A DNA stretch of 64,000 nt. Source: Natrinema sp. SYSU A 869. Its GTDB lineage: Archaea > Halobacteriota > Halobacteria > Halobacteriales > Natrialbaceae. The DNA lies in the NCBI RefSeq assembly GCF_019879105.1, contig NZ_CP082249.1:1550001-1614000 (forward strand), written 5' to 3'. The notes below the pieces were generated by a model. It searched no databases and had not been told where the DNA came from. It saw only the letters and a program-made list of their open reading frames with translations. This document shows positions 19,161-28,555 of the stretch, in pieces (position 1 is the stretch's first letter; every line of letters begins with the position of its first letter). The position numbers and the translations under genes are program-made.

Positions 19161-19451
19161 TCACTCGATGGTGAACGTCGGCTCGTCGATCGACTCGCTC
19201 TTACAGTCGGGACACCGCGAGGGGAGGTTCAGCAGGTCGTCGTAGTCGTCGAATCCGCAGTCCCGACAGGTCGGCGGCGCGACGAGCAGCCGTTCGTCCG
19301 TTCCGTCGACTGACCGGGAGACGTGTTCAACGTGGCGGACCACTGCGTGTGGCGTGAGATCGAGTTGCGTCGCGAGTTCGCTCGGCGTCGCCGGTTCGAC
19401 ACGGAGGGTGTCGGCGAGTTTTTGTCGCGTCGTTTCGTCGGCCTCGCGCAT
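19161..19451 (-). CDS. HTH domain fused to zinc ribbon, predicted transcriptional regulator
   Basis: A 96-residue protein starting MREADETTRQKL. An N-terminal ArsR-like HTH (ATPSELATQLDLTPHAVVRHVEHV) is joined to a C-terminal rubredoxin-like zinc ribbon with CRDCG and CPDC pairs. This HTH plus Zn-ribbon arrangement is a known archaeal family (COG3357-like, from memory). The start complementing 19449-19451 is chosen because upstream in-frame sequence lacks conservation. Target unknown. Confidence 0.78.
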   Translation of the reverse strand: MREADETTRQKLADTLRVEPATPSELATQLDLTPHAVVRHVEHVSRSVDGTDERLLVAPPTCRDCGFDDYDDLLNLPSRCPDCKSESIDEPTFTIE

Positions 19452-19587
19452 ACGTTGGCTCACGAGGGTCTCGCATTTATACTCCCGGCTGTCGGTCGGC
19501 GCAGTGATTCGACTGCCCGATCGAGTCGACGGTTTCGAGTCCGGTGAAAGGGCAAGTAACTTACCGCCCCCAAGTGAAGTCCGGTCC

Positions 19588-20562
19588 ATGAAGGCCGTCG
19601 TCCTTGCAGGCGGGTACGCGACGCGAATGTGGCCGATTACCAAACATCGGCCCAAGATGTTCCTCCCGATCGGTGAGTCGACCGTCATCGATCGCATCTT
19701 CGCGGAGCTCGAGGCTGACGACCGAATCGAGGAGGTCTACGTCAGCACGAACGAGCGGTTCGCGCCCGACTTCGAGGCCCACCTCGCCGACAGCGAGTTC
19801 GACAAGCCAACACTCTCGGTCGAGGACACGACCGAAGAAAACGACAAGTTTGGCGTCGTCGGTGCCCTCGCCCAGCTGATTGATCGCGAGAACGTCGACG
19901 ACGACCTGCTGATCATCGCCGGCGACAACCTGATCAGCTTCGACATCGCCGAGTTCCTCGACGACTTCCAGGAACGAGACGCACCTACGCTCGCCGCCTA
20001 CGACGTCGGCTCCCGCGAGAAAGCTACGTCCTACGGGCTGGTCGAACTCGAGGGCGACCGCGTCGTCGACTTTCAGGAGAAACCCGACGATCCCAAGAGC
20101 ACGCTCGTCTCGATCGCCTGCTATGCATTCCCACAGGACTCGCTTTCCCTCCTCCCGACCTACCTCGAGGACGGGAACAACCCCGACGAACCGGGCTGGT
20201 TCGTCCAGTGGCTCCAGAACCGCGAGGACACCTACGCCTACACCTTCGAGGGCGCGTGGTTCGACATCGGCACCCCCGAGAGCTACCTTGACGCCGTCGC
20301 CTGGCACTTGGACGGCGACTCCCTGGTCGCCGACTCGGCGACGCTAGAAGACGCCGCGATCGGCGAGAACGTCCACGTCATGGACGGCGCGACCCTCGAG
20401 GGAACCGCCCTCGAGCACACGATCATTTTCCCGGATGCGACGGTGCAAAACGGCGATATCCGGCGCTCGATCATCGATCAAGGGACGCATATCGAGGACC
20501 TGGATCTCGCGGGGGCGCTCATCGGCGCGCATACGACGATCACGAACGGAACGGACACGTAG
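19588..20562 (+). CDS. Sugar-1-phosphate nucleotidyltransferase
   Basis: Nucleotidyltransferase activating a sugar-1-phosphate to an NDP-sugar, likely for surface glycan or N-glycosylation precursors. The 324-residue protein starts MKAVVLAGGYATRMWPITKH, containing the GG-x-G/A-TR nucleotide motif, with PKMFLPIG, the metal Asp in IIAGDNLI, and FQEKPDDPKS. The C-terminal part (from about 250) has hexapeptide-like left-handed beta-helix repeats (ATLEDAAIGENVHVMDGATL). The sugar and nucleotide are not decided by sequence alone; glucose-1-phosphate uridylyl- or thymidylyltransferase are the nearest possibilities. Confidence 0.87.
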   Translation: MKAVVLAGGYATRMWPITKHRPKMFLPIGESTVIDRIFAELEADDRIEEVYVSTNERFAPDFEAHLADSEFDKPTLSVEDTTEENDKFGVVGALAQLIDRENVDDDLLIIAGDNLISFDIAEFLDDFQERDAPTLAAYDVGSREKATSYGLVELEGDRVVDFQEKPDDPKSTLVSIACYAFPQDSLSLLPTYLEDGNNPDEPGWFVQWLQNREDTYAYTFEGAWFDIGTPESYLDAVAWHLDGDSLVADSATLEDAAIGENVHVMDGATLEGTALEHTIIFPDATVQNGDIRRSIIDQGTHIEDLDLAGALIGAHTTITNGTDT

Positions 20563-20724
20563 ACTGGTTCCCGGTTCCTCACGATCACCGTGTTCTCGAG
20601 GGGAGTGACAACTGCTCTTCCTCATGCGTACCATAGTACAGCGTTATTCGTTAGTCAGCCAGTCGTGAGCCGAACCGGTCGACACAGCTATGAGTCTCCC
20701 ATATGATATGTATGAACAACGCGT

Positions 20725-21477
20725 ATGACCACCGACCAGACGGTGCAGATGGTCCTCGAGCGCTACGCCGACGGCGTTCCCTGCGAGGAACTCGCGGCCG
20801 AGTTCCGTGAGTACCGGCGCTGGACCGGTGACGAGCCGTCCTTGCTCCTCGCCGAGGCCGCCGCGTCGACTACCGGCCAGCGCTTTCTCGGCGGCATCGA
20901 GCCCACCGTCACCCGATTTCACGACGCGTTCATTGCGACCGACCGCATCAACTCGTTTCGGGACCTCGCTGCGCTCGACCGCGAGGACGACGAACTCGTG
21001 GCCGCCTTCGGTGCCGAGCGAAAGCGCCACGTTCTGCTCGAGGCCGCCCGCGTCCTCGCCGACCGGCCGGAACCCGACGACCTAGATGCGCTGCTCGCAT
21101 GGGCGAAGACAGCGGATCACTACCGGTACGACGAGGACCCCATCGGCTCGATCGCCGGCGTCGGCCCCTCGACGTTCCAGTATCTGCGCCAGCTTGCCGG
21201 CGTCGAGACAATCAGACCCGTGGCGGCGGTCGTCGACCTGATCGACGCCGTCGACGACGACCTTGCGTCGTCGCCGCTCGATACTGCGACGGCCCTGGGG
21301 ACGATCGCGTCCGGCGAGTGGCTAGCGATCAAATCGTCGTACACGCCACTCGAGATCGACCGCCTCGCGTGGTGGATCGGGGCGGACGCGGACGACCGCG
21401 AGGCGATCAGCGACATCCACCGGCGTGGCATCGGTTCGACGGTTGCTCGGTCGCGAGCGACTGACTCAGGCCGTTAA
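20725..21477 (+). CDS. Haloarchaeal protein with helix-hairpin-helix-like motif, function unknown
   Basis: A 250-residue acidic protein, mostly helical. The segment IGSIAGVGPSTFQYLRQLAGVETIRP resembles a helix-hairpin-helix hairpin of DNA glycosylase type, but the glycosylase catalytic Lys/Asp pattern is not obvious. Start ATG at 20725 follows an AT-rich segment (CATATGATATGTATG, 20700-20714). Its 3' end overlaps the convergent DUF892 gene by 12 bases. Confidence 0.6.
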   Translation: MTTDQTVQMVLERYADGVPCEELAAEFREYRRWTGDEPSLLLAEAAASTTGQRFLGGIEPTVTRFHDAFIATDRINSFRDLAALDREDDELVAAFGAERKRHVLLEAARVLADRPEPDDLDALLAWAKTADHYRYDEDPIGSIAGVGPSTFQYLRQLAGVETIRPVAAVVDLIDAVDDDLASSPLDTATALGTIASGEWLAIKSSYTPLEIDRLAWWIGADADDREAISDIHRRGIGSTVARSRATDSGR

Positions 21478-21930
21478 TTCCCTGACTTCCGCGAGTCCGT
21501 TCTCGGCTTCCGCCTTCGTCGTCTCGAGTGGGTCGACGATTTCCTCGGGCAAGTTCATCCGATCGGCGAGCGTCAACAGCGTCTCGAGTTTCGTGATCTC
21601 GAGGCGTTCGATCCCACGCCCAAGTTCCGTCTCGACGATGTCGCCGAGCACCGGATCATTCAGATCGTCAATTATCTCCTCGCGGTCGGTTCGCAGTCCC
21701 TCGAGTGCCGGGTTCTTGACCGGTGCGGGTTCGGCTTCGATCGCGTCGAAGAGCGGTTCGATCCGGCCGATTTGCTCGGTCGTGGCCTCGCTGTGAGCCA
21801 TAAAGAACTCCTCGAGCTCCTCGTCGGTCGCGGCCTCCGCCAGCCCCGACTGGAGCTCCTCGAGTTCGCGCTCGATGTGGTAGAGTTCCCGCAGCTCTCG
21901 GACGAATAGGTCTCGGTCGGTCTCGATCAT
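21466..21930 (-). CDS. DUF892 (YciE/YciF-like) ferritin-like protein
   Basis: A 154-residue helical protein starting MIETDRDLFVRELRELYHIE. The HIERELEELQSGL and FFMAHSEATTEQIGRIEPLF segments place Glu and His residues as in DUF892 stress proteins with a ferritin-like fold. This family is induced by osmotic or other stress in bacteria; in haloarchaea the role is unknown. An upstream in-frame start would add 28 unconserved residues. Confidence 0.72.
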   Translation of the reverse strand: MIETDRDLFVRELRELYHIERELEELQSGLAEAATDEELEEFFMAHSEATTEQIGRIEPLFDAIEAEPAPVKNPALEGLRTDREEIIDDLNDPVLGDIVETELGRGIERLEITKLETLLTLADRMNLPEEIVDPLETTKAEAENGLAEVRELTA

Positions 21931-22111
21931 AGCTGGACTGTCGACGCACGGGCGCATAGCGGTTGGCCCGTCACTCGAAACGTCTCCCAACGCCAACTCG
22001 AGTCGTGCATCCATACCCAGTGTCAGAGAACGGTTCTCATCCCGTATGTGCGAGCCACCGAATCACTCAGTATAGATGTGTTACATATCATGCCGAACTG
22101 GCCAATCGGCT

Positions 22112-22307
22112 GCGGTGGCGCACGCTGTGCTGCGGTGAGTCAGTGACGAACCGCAGCCCGAAGCCGTGCGAGGGATGAGCGAGCGGTGCGAGGGGTGAAC
22201 GAAGTGAACCCCTCGGAAAGCGAACGGTGACCGACGGGAACCGTGAGCAGCGATCGAATCGGTTGGGGAGGGCGTGGCGATTCCCTGTTGCTACGGTAGC
22301 AGGACAC
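22112..22307 (+). repeat. Dispersed repeat, copy A
   Basis: Starts TGCGGTGGCG-CACGCTGTG and continues through GGTGCGAGG, CCTCGGAAAGCGAACGG, CGACGGGAACCGTGAGCAGC and GGGGAGGGCGTGGC to GTAGCAGGACAC. Copies B (43076-43220) and C (43899-44046, minus) share the same ordered blocks. Copy A carries an extra internal stretch of about 40-50 bases. Confidence 0.75.
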
Positions 22308-22465
22308 TTCTCTTCACTCACTTCCACTAGAATCCACTGCTCCAGTCACACCGCTACGGACTACTTCGTCGAACTGGCCGTCGAAACTATATCCGTAAGG
22401 CAAATTCTATACGACCCTTGTACTCTACAATCGCCCGCGTCCGCTCACTTGCGGTACGATAACCG

Positions 22466-22588
22466 TTACTCCAGCTGCGCATCCGTGATCCGCAGTTGCC
22501 CCCGCGTCCCCTCCCACTCGCGCTCGTACTCAAGGCCGATCCGCCGATCCATATGAGGCCAGTCAACCACGAACGTCTCAGAACCACC
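22466..22588 (-). pseudogene. Duplicated 3' fragment of the diphthine-ammonia ligase gene
   Basis: About 41 codons homologous to the C terminus of the neighbouring gene: ETFVVDWPHMDRRIGLEY, then EREWEGTRGQLRITDAQLE and TAA. The intact gene reads ETFVVDGPHMDQRIDLEY and EREWEGTRGRLRITDARLE. The glycine-to-tryptophan change and loss of everything upstream mark it as a remnant. The matching 3' flanks (GCTCACTYGCGGTACRATA at 22443-22461 and 22721-22739) show that the duplication included DNA beyond the stop codon. Confidence 0.85.
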
Positions 22589-22741
22589 TTTTTCCGCTCG
22601 GGTTCGGTCACTTCGCTCCCTCACCCATCGCGCAAAAATCTGGACCAAAAAACTCCGCTCGTTCACTGGCTCACGGCCGATGGCCGTTCGCCGTTTCGCG
22701 GCGCTTCGCGCCGCGCCCCCGCTCACTCGCGGTACAATAGC

Positions 22742-22825
22742 TATAGTAGCCACTGAAAGTCATTGCACATCTGATCGCACGACAGCGTTGCGATCAGTAT
22801 GTAAATCGTTTCAGTGGCTACTATA
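22742..22825. mobile_element. 84-base MITE with perfect 17-base terminal inverted repeats
   Basis: Left end TATAGTAGCCACTGAAA (22742-22758) and right end (22809-22825) are perfect inverted repeats. The centre holds a second palindrome, CTGATCGCA / TGCGATCAG (22771-22779 and 22789-22797), with a 9-base loop. There is no coding capacity, so it would need a transposase in trans. I cannot assign the parental IS family from sequence alone. Confidence 0.85.
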
Positions 22826-23548
22826 TTCTAACCGCGCATCCGTGATCCGCAGTCGCCCCCGTGTCCCTTCCCACTCGCGTTCGTACTCGAGGTCGATCCG
22901 CTGATCCATGTGCGGCCCGTCAACCACGAACGTCTCGAACTCACCGCCCTCACCCAGAATGTGGACGCCGTACTCCTCGTGGAGGTCCTCGAGGTCTTCG
23001 ATCGCATCCCGATCGAGCGTTCGCCCGAGCCACGACTCGTCTAACCCGTGGGCTGCGACCTGAATAATCTCGATTTCGAACCCGGCCTCGAGCATGGCGT
23101 CGGCCAGTTCGCGGGGCTCTTCCTGCCAGAGCGGGGCGAAGAGCTCGCACTCGAGGCGGTCACACATCCCCTGAATGCGGCTCGTCTGATACTCGCTCTC
23201 GACGGCCCCTGCGGTGACGCCGGCGATGCCGCCCGGGAGTTCGCGATCGAGGTCCTCGAGTGCAGCCTCAAGGGGCTCGAGTTCGTCGTCGCCCTGTGTG
23301 CCCGAATCGGTAGCCGCGTCGGCCTCGAAGTCCTCGGGTTCGACGTCGACCAGTTCGATACCGATACTCTCGGCCGCCAGCGCGGCCAGCTCCGTCGCGG
23401 GGACGTGATACATGTACGAGTCGCCCGCGGGGTGAACGGTGACCAGCCGCTCGACCGACAGGTCCTGCTCGAGGGCCTGATACAGCGCCCACGAGGAGTC
23501 CTTGCCGCCCGAAAAGAGGCTCACCCATGCGCCGTCTGCGTCGCTCAT
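22811..23548 (-). CDS. Diphthine--ammonia ligase (ATP-PP-loop, Dph6 family)
   Basis: Catalyses the final amidation of diphthamide on elongation factor 2. The 245-residue protein has the PP-loop SLFSGGKDSSWALY at residues 10-23, then VHPAGDSYMYH, GAVESEYQTSRIQGMC, FAPLWQEEPRELADAMLEAGFEI and EYGVHILGEGGEFETFVVDG, all hallmarks of the Dph6/MJ0570 family. The last four residues (YSSH) and the TGA stop are encoded by the terminal repeat of the adjacent MITE; the duplicated fragment shows the ancestral end as ...DAxLE plus stop. Start complements 23546-23548. Confidence 0.92.
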   Translation of the reverse strand: MSDADGAWVSLFSGGKDSSWALYQALEQDLSVERLVTVHPAGDSYMYHVPATELAALAAESIGIELVDVEPEDFEADAATDSGTQGDDELEPLEAALEDLDRELPGGIAGVTAGAVESEYQTSRIQGMCDRLECELFAPLWQEEPRELADAMLEAGFEIEIIQVAAHGLDESWLGRTLDRDAIEDLEDLHEEYGVHILGEGGEFETFVVDGPHMDQRIDLEYEREWEGTRGRLRITDARLEYSSH

Positions 23549-23597
23549 AGTCGGTGGTCGCTCGGCGCGGGTAAATGAATACCGAGTCGGGGCCGGG

Positions 23598-24926
23598 TCA
23601 GCGGTCCTGGTCACCGGCGTCGGAGCCCGCGTTCGCACCGGCTCCGCCGTCGGTGAGTTCGGGGTCGCGCCGATCCGGGACCGGTTCGGACTCGGAATCT
23701 GCGGCCGCGTCGGACGGGGGCCCGGGTTCGCGGTCGACATCCGTTTTGGCCGCCGTCCCACCGTTGGCGAGTTCCGTCTCCGAACCGCCGTCACTCCGTT
23801 CGGCGGCCTCGCTCGAGCCGCTGAGCGAGGACGCGACCTGCGCTCCGACGAGGCTGATGACGATCGCAGTAACGACGAACAGGGCGAGGCGTTCGCCGGC
23901 GACCATCACGAACCGCTCGTTCGAGAAGATGAGGAACTCGTTGGCCGGGACGACGAACGGATCGATCACGCCCTGTTGCTCGAGGAAGTACGCGGAGAAC
24001 CCGCGAACGACCAGACTCACCGCGACGACGATAAACGGGAGGTTGAGAAAGGAGGTTCGGACCGGATCGTCACCGATCGCCTCATCGAGCAGTCGGCCGG
24101 CACTGGCGGTCAGCGCGGCCATCGCCAGCCAGGGAATGCTGTCGAAGGCGAACCGCGTCGCCGGGATCACTACGCCCGGCGTCTCCCCGAGGTTCGAGAC
24201 GCCGAGCGCGCCGACGAACAGGCCGACGAACGTCAGTCCCGCAGCGACCACGTAGGTGACGACCGATACCTGTCCGGAGTACAGCGATTCCCGCGTCTGG
24301 TGGGCGAATCTGGTCAGGAGTTCGTCGACGTTGAACCCCTTGTAGAGCAGGAAGACGCCGATGACGGTCGTAATCGCGGCCGCCCCCTCTGCGGCGCCGA
24401 TTCGCATCGCGAGCACCGGAAAGACGAGTAGGGCCAACCCGATTGGGACGAGGACGGTCTGGCGCAACTCCTCGTCGGCGAGGAACTGTTTGAGCAGGTA
24501 GTAGGTCGATTCGATGTCGCGAGCCTGCCGGACGACGACCCGATCAACGGAGTCGACCCGGACGCGGCTCTCGACGATCGGAATCAGCCGTTCGTCCTCT
24601 GCACTATCGGTCACTACGACCGCCGAATCCGGGTCGTACTCGGCAATAAGATCGTCCAGTTGCTTGGCGACTGCCCGATCCGCCGACACCATCGATTCGT
24701 GGTCCCCTGAGACGACCGCAACGACGACCTCCTCGTTCTCGTCGCGTAAGTTCTGGGCAACCCGAAGCGACTCGAGTAAGGTATTCACGCCTGAGTCCTC
24801 CGGATCCGCGAGGCCGACGTCTGTCACGAGCGCGCGGACTGCCTCCCAGCCAACGACGGGCGAGCGGAGGCCGGTCTTGCGGCCCACGTCGTCGGTCCGG
24901 TCGAGGCAGACGACCAGCGTTGTCAC
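23598..24926 (-). CDS. DUF373 family membrane protein
   Basis: A 442-residue protein starting at GTG (complement of 24924-24926) with TTLVVCLDRTDDVGRK. The cytosolic N-terminal half (LRVAQNLRDENEEVVVAVVSGD, DDLIAEYDPDSAVVVTDSAEDE) is typical of DUF373, an archaeal family. It is followed by about seven to eight membrane segments (175-370) and an acidic low-complexity tail (from about 375). Function unknown. Confidence 0.85.
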   Translation of the reverse strand: MTTLVVCLDRTDDVGRKTGLRSPVVGWEAVRALVTDVGLADPEDSGVNTLLESLRVAQNLRDENEEVVVAVVSGDHESMVSADRAVAKQLDDLIAEYDPDSAVVVTDSAEDERLIPIVESRVRVDSVDRVVVRQARDIESTYYLLKQFLADEELRQTVLVPIGLALLVFPVLAMRIGAAEGAAAITTVIGVFLLYKGFNVDELLTRFAHQTRESLYSGQVSVVTYVVAAGLTFVGLFVGALGVSNLGETPGVVIPATRFAFDSIPWLAMAALTASAGRLLDEAIGDDPVRTSFLNLPFIVVAVSLVVRGFSAYFLEQQGVIDPFVVPANEFLIFSNERFVMVAGERLALFVVTAIVISLVGAQVASSLSGSSEAAERSDGGSETELANGGTAAKTDVDREPGPPSDAAADSESEPVPDRRDPELTDGGAGANAGSDAGDQDR

Positions 24927-25087
24927 GGATAGGCGTTGAGTCCCGTGCAACGATAAAACCACGTACTCGTTCGTCGCGAACGACTCGCGCCTGCTCCCTC
25001 GCTTCGGCCGTTCGTCGGGAAAACGGATTCCGCCTCGACCGACTTCTCGATTAAACACACTTATTTGTCTTCACTGAAGCCATTGAA

Positions 25088-28000
25088 TTGTTCATACATA
25101 TACCGAAACAAAACCGACGGACGTTCATACGGGCAATCGGTGCGGGAAGCGTCGCCCTGTCGACGGGGGCAGTCGAGACTGCGGCAGCAGCGACGACGAT
25201 TACGGTCAACAGGGCCGGATACGACATCTGGAACGACACCGATGAGTTCCACTACTACTACGAGGAGGTCGACGGCGACTTCGACATCACGGTCAGGGTC
25301 GATGAGCTCGAGAATACCGACGGATACGCCAAGGCCGGGCTGATGGTTCGCCAGTCGCTTGCGGAGAACGAGGAACACGCGATGATTCGGAAGACGCCTG
25401 AATACGACACCTCGTTCCAGTGGCGCTCGGACACCGGTGACCAGACGGAGAGCACGACATCGGACAGTGGCGAGGGCCAGAGCGAGGTTTCGGGCGGAGC
25501 GATCACGGCCGACTGGCAGCGTCTCGTCCGGAACGAAGATACGATTCGAGCATACGGCTCGAACGACGGCGACGACTGGACGCTCATCGGTGAGATCTCG
25601 CCATCGGCAGGGACGATTGACTTCGCCGACAGCGCCTACGTCGGCCTCGCGGTGACGAGCCATAACGGGGGACGCTCTGTACCGCCAGGTTCTCGAATCT
25701 CTCGGGACTCTCGCCGGCAGAGAATACCGACATCGGAGATGTCGAGACCAGCGGTCGCGTCTCTACCAGCGACGGCGATACCGGTGGTGGCAGCGATCCC
25801 GATCCGGTCGTCTCGACGGGGTCGGCCTCGAACGTCACCGGCACGTCTGCCAGCCTCGGCGGTGCCATCGACGATCTGGGCGGAGCCGACTCGGCGACGG
25901 CGTCCTTCGAATACCGCGCGAACGGCGCGCAGTCGTGGACTGCCACACCGTCCCAGACGTTCTCATCGAGTAGCGCGTTCAGCTATCAGCTCGGCAATCT
26001 CGAGGCCGACACGTCCTACGAGTTCCGCGCAGTCCTCGAGGCCAGTGACGGCGACGAAGACAGGGGGTCGACCAATATGTTCGAGACCGCGGTAGACGAG
26101 ACGGACGGGTTCGTTGTCGAGGGTGCTGGCACCGACATCTGGAATCACTCCGATGAGGGCCACTACTACTTCACCGACGTCAGCGGCGACTTCGACGTCG
26201 TCGTCGCGGTCGACGCCCTCGAGGAAACCGACGCGTACGCCAAGGCCGGACTGCTGTTCCGCGAGACGCTCGATGCCGATTCGAAGACCGTTATGGTCCG
26301 ACGGACGCCGGAGAACGAGACATCCGTCCAGTGGCGGTCCGAAACCGGCAGCGACTCGACGAGTCTGACGGCCGACGCCGGCGAGAGCGGAAGCGAGATT
26401 TCCGGCGGAACGATGGACGTGACCTACCAGCGACTCGTTCGGGCCGATGGGACGCTCCTCGCGTATGGGTCGACGGACGGCGAGGACTGGACGCTCATGG
26501 CGACTCTCTCGACGGACGTGATCGACCTCCTCGAGAGCGGCTTCCTCGGACTCGCAGTTACCAGCCACAACACAGGGACCCTCTGTGCAGCCGAGTTCTC
26601 GGACCTGAGCGGCATCTCGCCGACCCACAACCAGGACATCGGCAACGTCGCGGTCGCCGGCAGCGTCTCCGGGGACGACGGTGCACCCGTCGACACGAAC
26701 CCGGTTGTCGCGACGGGCTCGCCCACGGAGATCACCGAGACGGCGGCGACACTCTCCGGCCGACTCGAATCGCTAGGACGGGCATCCTCGGCAACAGTCA
26801 GCTTCGAGTACCGCGAAGCCGAGGCGGATTCGTGGACGGTCACGAGCGCCCAGACGCGGTCTACATCCGGATCATTCAGTGATGACATCACTGAACTCTC
26901 GAGCGAGGCCGACTACGAGTTCCGTGCCGTCGTCACCGCCAGCGATGACGGCACTGATACCGGCGCAGTCGCCACGTTCACTACCGGCGAACCGGACACA
27001 GGTCCCGTCGTTACGACCGGCGAACCGATCAGTACCGACGGCACGTCGGCGACGCTGAACGGTCGGCTCGAGCGACTCGGTGGCCGGGCGTCTTCGGTGG
27101 ACGTCTTCTTCGAGTACCGACCCGTTGCCGACGAAGACGAAGCCGCCGACGAGTGGGAGACCTCGAGTGCGGAACAGCTGACAGAACCCGGTGCGTTCGA
27201 CGGGACCGTCGTCGGTCTCTCGAGCGAGACCGACTACGAGTTCCGCGCGGTCGCCGAGGCCGACGATAGTGATGTCGACACTGGTGAGAGCAGCTCGTTC
27301 ACCACCGGAGCGGGCGTCAGTGATGGCGGCTCATACTACGACTATACCGACGGATTCACGACGCCGGCACCGTGGCTCGAAGACGAGGACGTCGACGTCT
27401 ACAGGGTTCAGGAAGCGACCCGGAGCGCGGTCGAAGGCCCGTTCCAGGCGAGCGGCCCGCGTGTGGTCGTTTTCGAGACCAGCGGTACCATCGACCTCGG
27501 CGGCGACACGTTACACGTCTCCGAAGACAAGTGTTGGGTCGCCGGCCAGACGGCCCCCTCCCCGGGGATAACATTCATCAACGGCATGGTGGCAGTCGAT
27601 GCAAACGACTGTGTCGTCCAGCACATCCGTTCGCGAATCGGCCCCGGTTCCGACGGGAACATTCAGGGCAACGACGCGTTCAATACCCAAGACGAAACGA
27701 CGAACAACGTTGTCGATCACGTGACGGCATCGTGGGGAACCGACGAGTGCATGTCCGTCGGATACGACACGAACAGGACGACTTACACGAACAACCTGAT
27801 CTACGAGGGGCTGTACGACCCCTACGGCGATGGCTCCGATCACAACTACTGTTCGCTCATCGGTGACGGTGCCACGAACGTGGCACTGTTGGGCAACGTC
27901 TGGGCGAAAGCCCGGAACCGGATCCCGCGACTCAAGAGCGAGACGAGCACCGTCGTCGCGAACAACCTCACCTACTTCTTCGACGAGGCCAGCAACGTCG

Positions 28001-28482
28001 ATAGCTCGGCCTCCGCGAGTTTCGTCGGCAATACGTACACCGGCGTCACGGCACCCGGCGAGTCCATCGTCGAGGGCAGCGGGACGGTCTACGGTGCGGA
28101 TAATACGACTGCGGACCCGCCCCTCGATTCGGACGTAGATTTCATCGAACAGAGCACGACCAGTTCCCGGCTACTGTGGCCCGACGGACTGGAGACGATG
28201 CCCTCGAGCGAAGTCGAGAGCCACAACCTCCAGTACGCCGGCGCGCGGCCGGCCGACCGGACGGCGAACGACGAACGGATCATCCAAGAGATCGCCGACC
28301 GCGCCGGCAACGATCGACTCGACTCGGAGTACGACTACTGAATCCCTAATCCCGACGCAGTCGGCGGCTACCCCGACCTCCCTGAGAACGGTCACCCGCT
28401 GTCCGTCCCCGATTCGGGCCTGCGCGAGTGGCTCGAGCAATGGGCACTGGCGGTCGAGGAACCGGGAGCCAGTCCGCCCTGA
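25088..28482 (+). pseudogene. Large Tat-exported pectate lyase (PL1-like) with binding modules, broken by frameshift and stop
   Basis: Tat signal NRRTFIRAIGAGSVAL at the N terminus (TTG start at 25088), then two concanavalin-like DUF1349-type modules (YDIWNDTDEFHYYYEEVDG and DIWNHSDEGHYYFTDVSG), three fibronectin-III-like modules (SYEFRAVL, DYEFRAVV, DYEFRAVA), and a C-terminal parallel beta-helix pectate-lyase domain (VVFETSGTIDLGG, NNVVDHVTASWGTDECMSV, VWAKARNRIPRLK). One base is missing in the G5 run at 25667-25671; adding a G joins the frames through GTLCTARFSNLSGLSP. At 28339-28341 an in-frame TGA interrupts a frame that continues as IPNPDAVGGYPDLP to TGA at 28480. The restored protein is about 1,130 residues; it would degrade pectin-like polysaccharide outside the cell. 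Confidence 0.82.
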
Positions 28483-28555
28483 GCGCGGAGCGACCTAGGT
28501 GGCGGTCGACACCACGTGGTTACGCGGGCATTCGATCTTCGGTTCCGATTCGAGC

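Larger units (their letters stand above)
21931..22810. other. 880-base gene-free, repeat-rich island
   Basis: No intact gene was found. From left to right it holds a copy of the dispersed ~145-base repeat (22112-22307), a truncated second copy of the 3' end of the diphthine-ammonia ligase gene (22466-22588), low-complexity GC-rich inverted segments (22590-22740), and most of an 84-base MITE (from 22742). It looks like an accumulation site for duplications and small mobile elements. Confidence 0.75.

Noticed and set aside
28342-28482. TGA read-through as selenocysteine in the pectate lyase
   Set aside because: No SECIS-like element or selenoprotein machinery is seen, and haloarchaea are not known to use selenocysteine; a nonsense change or base error is simpler.
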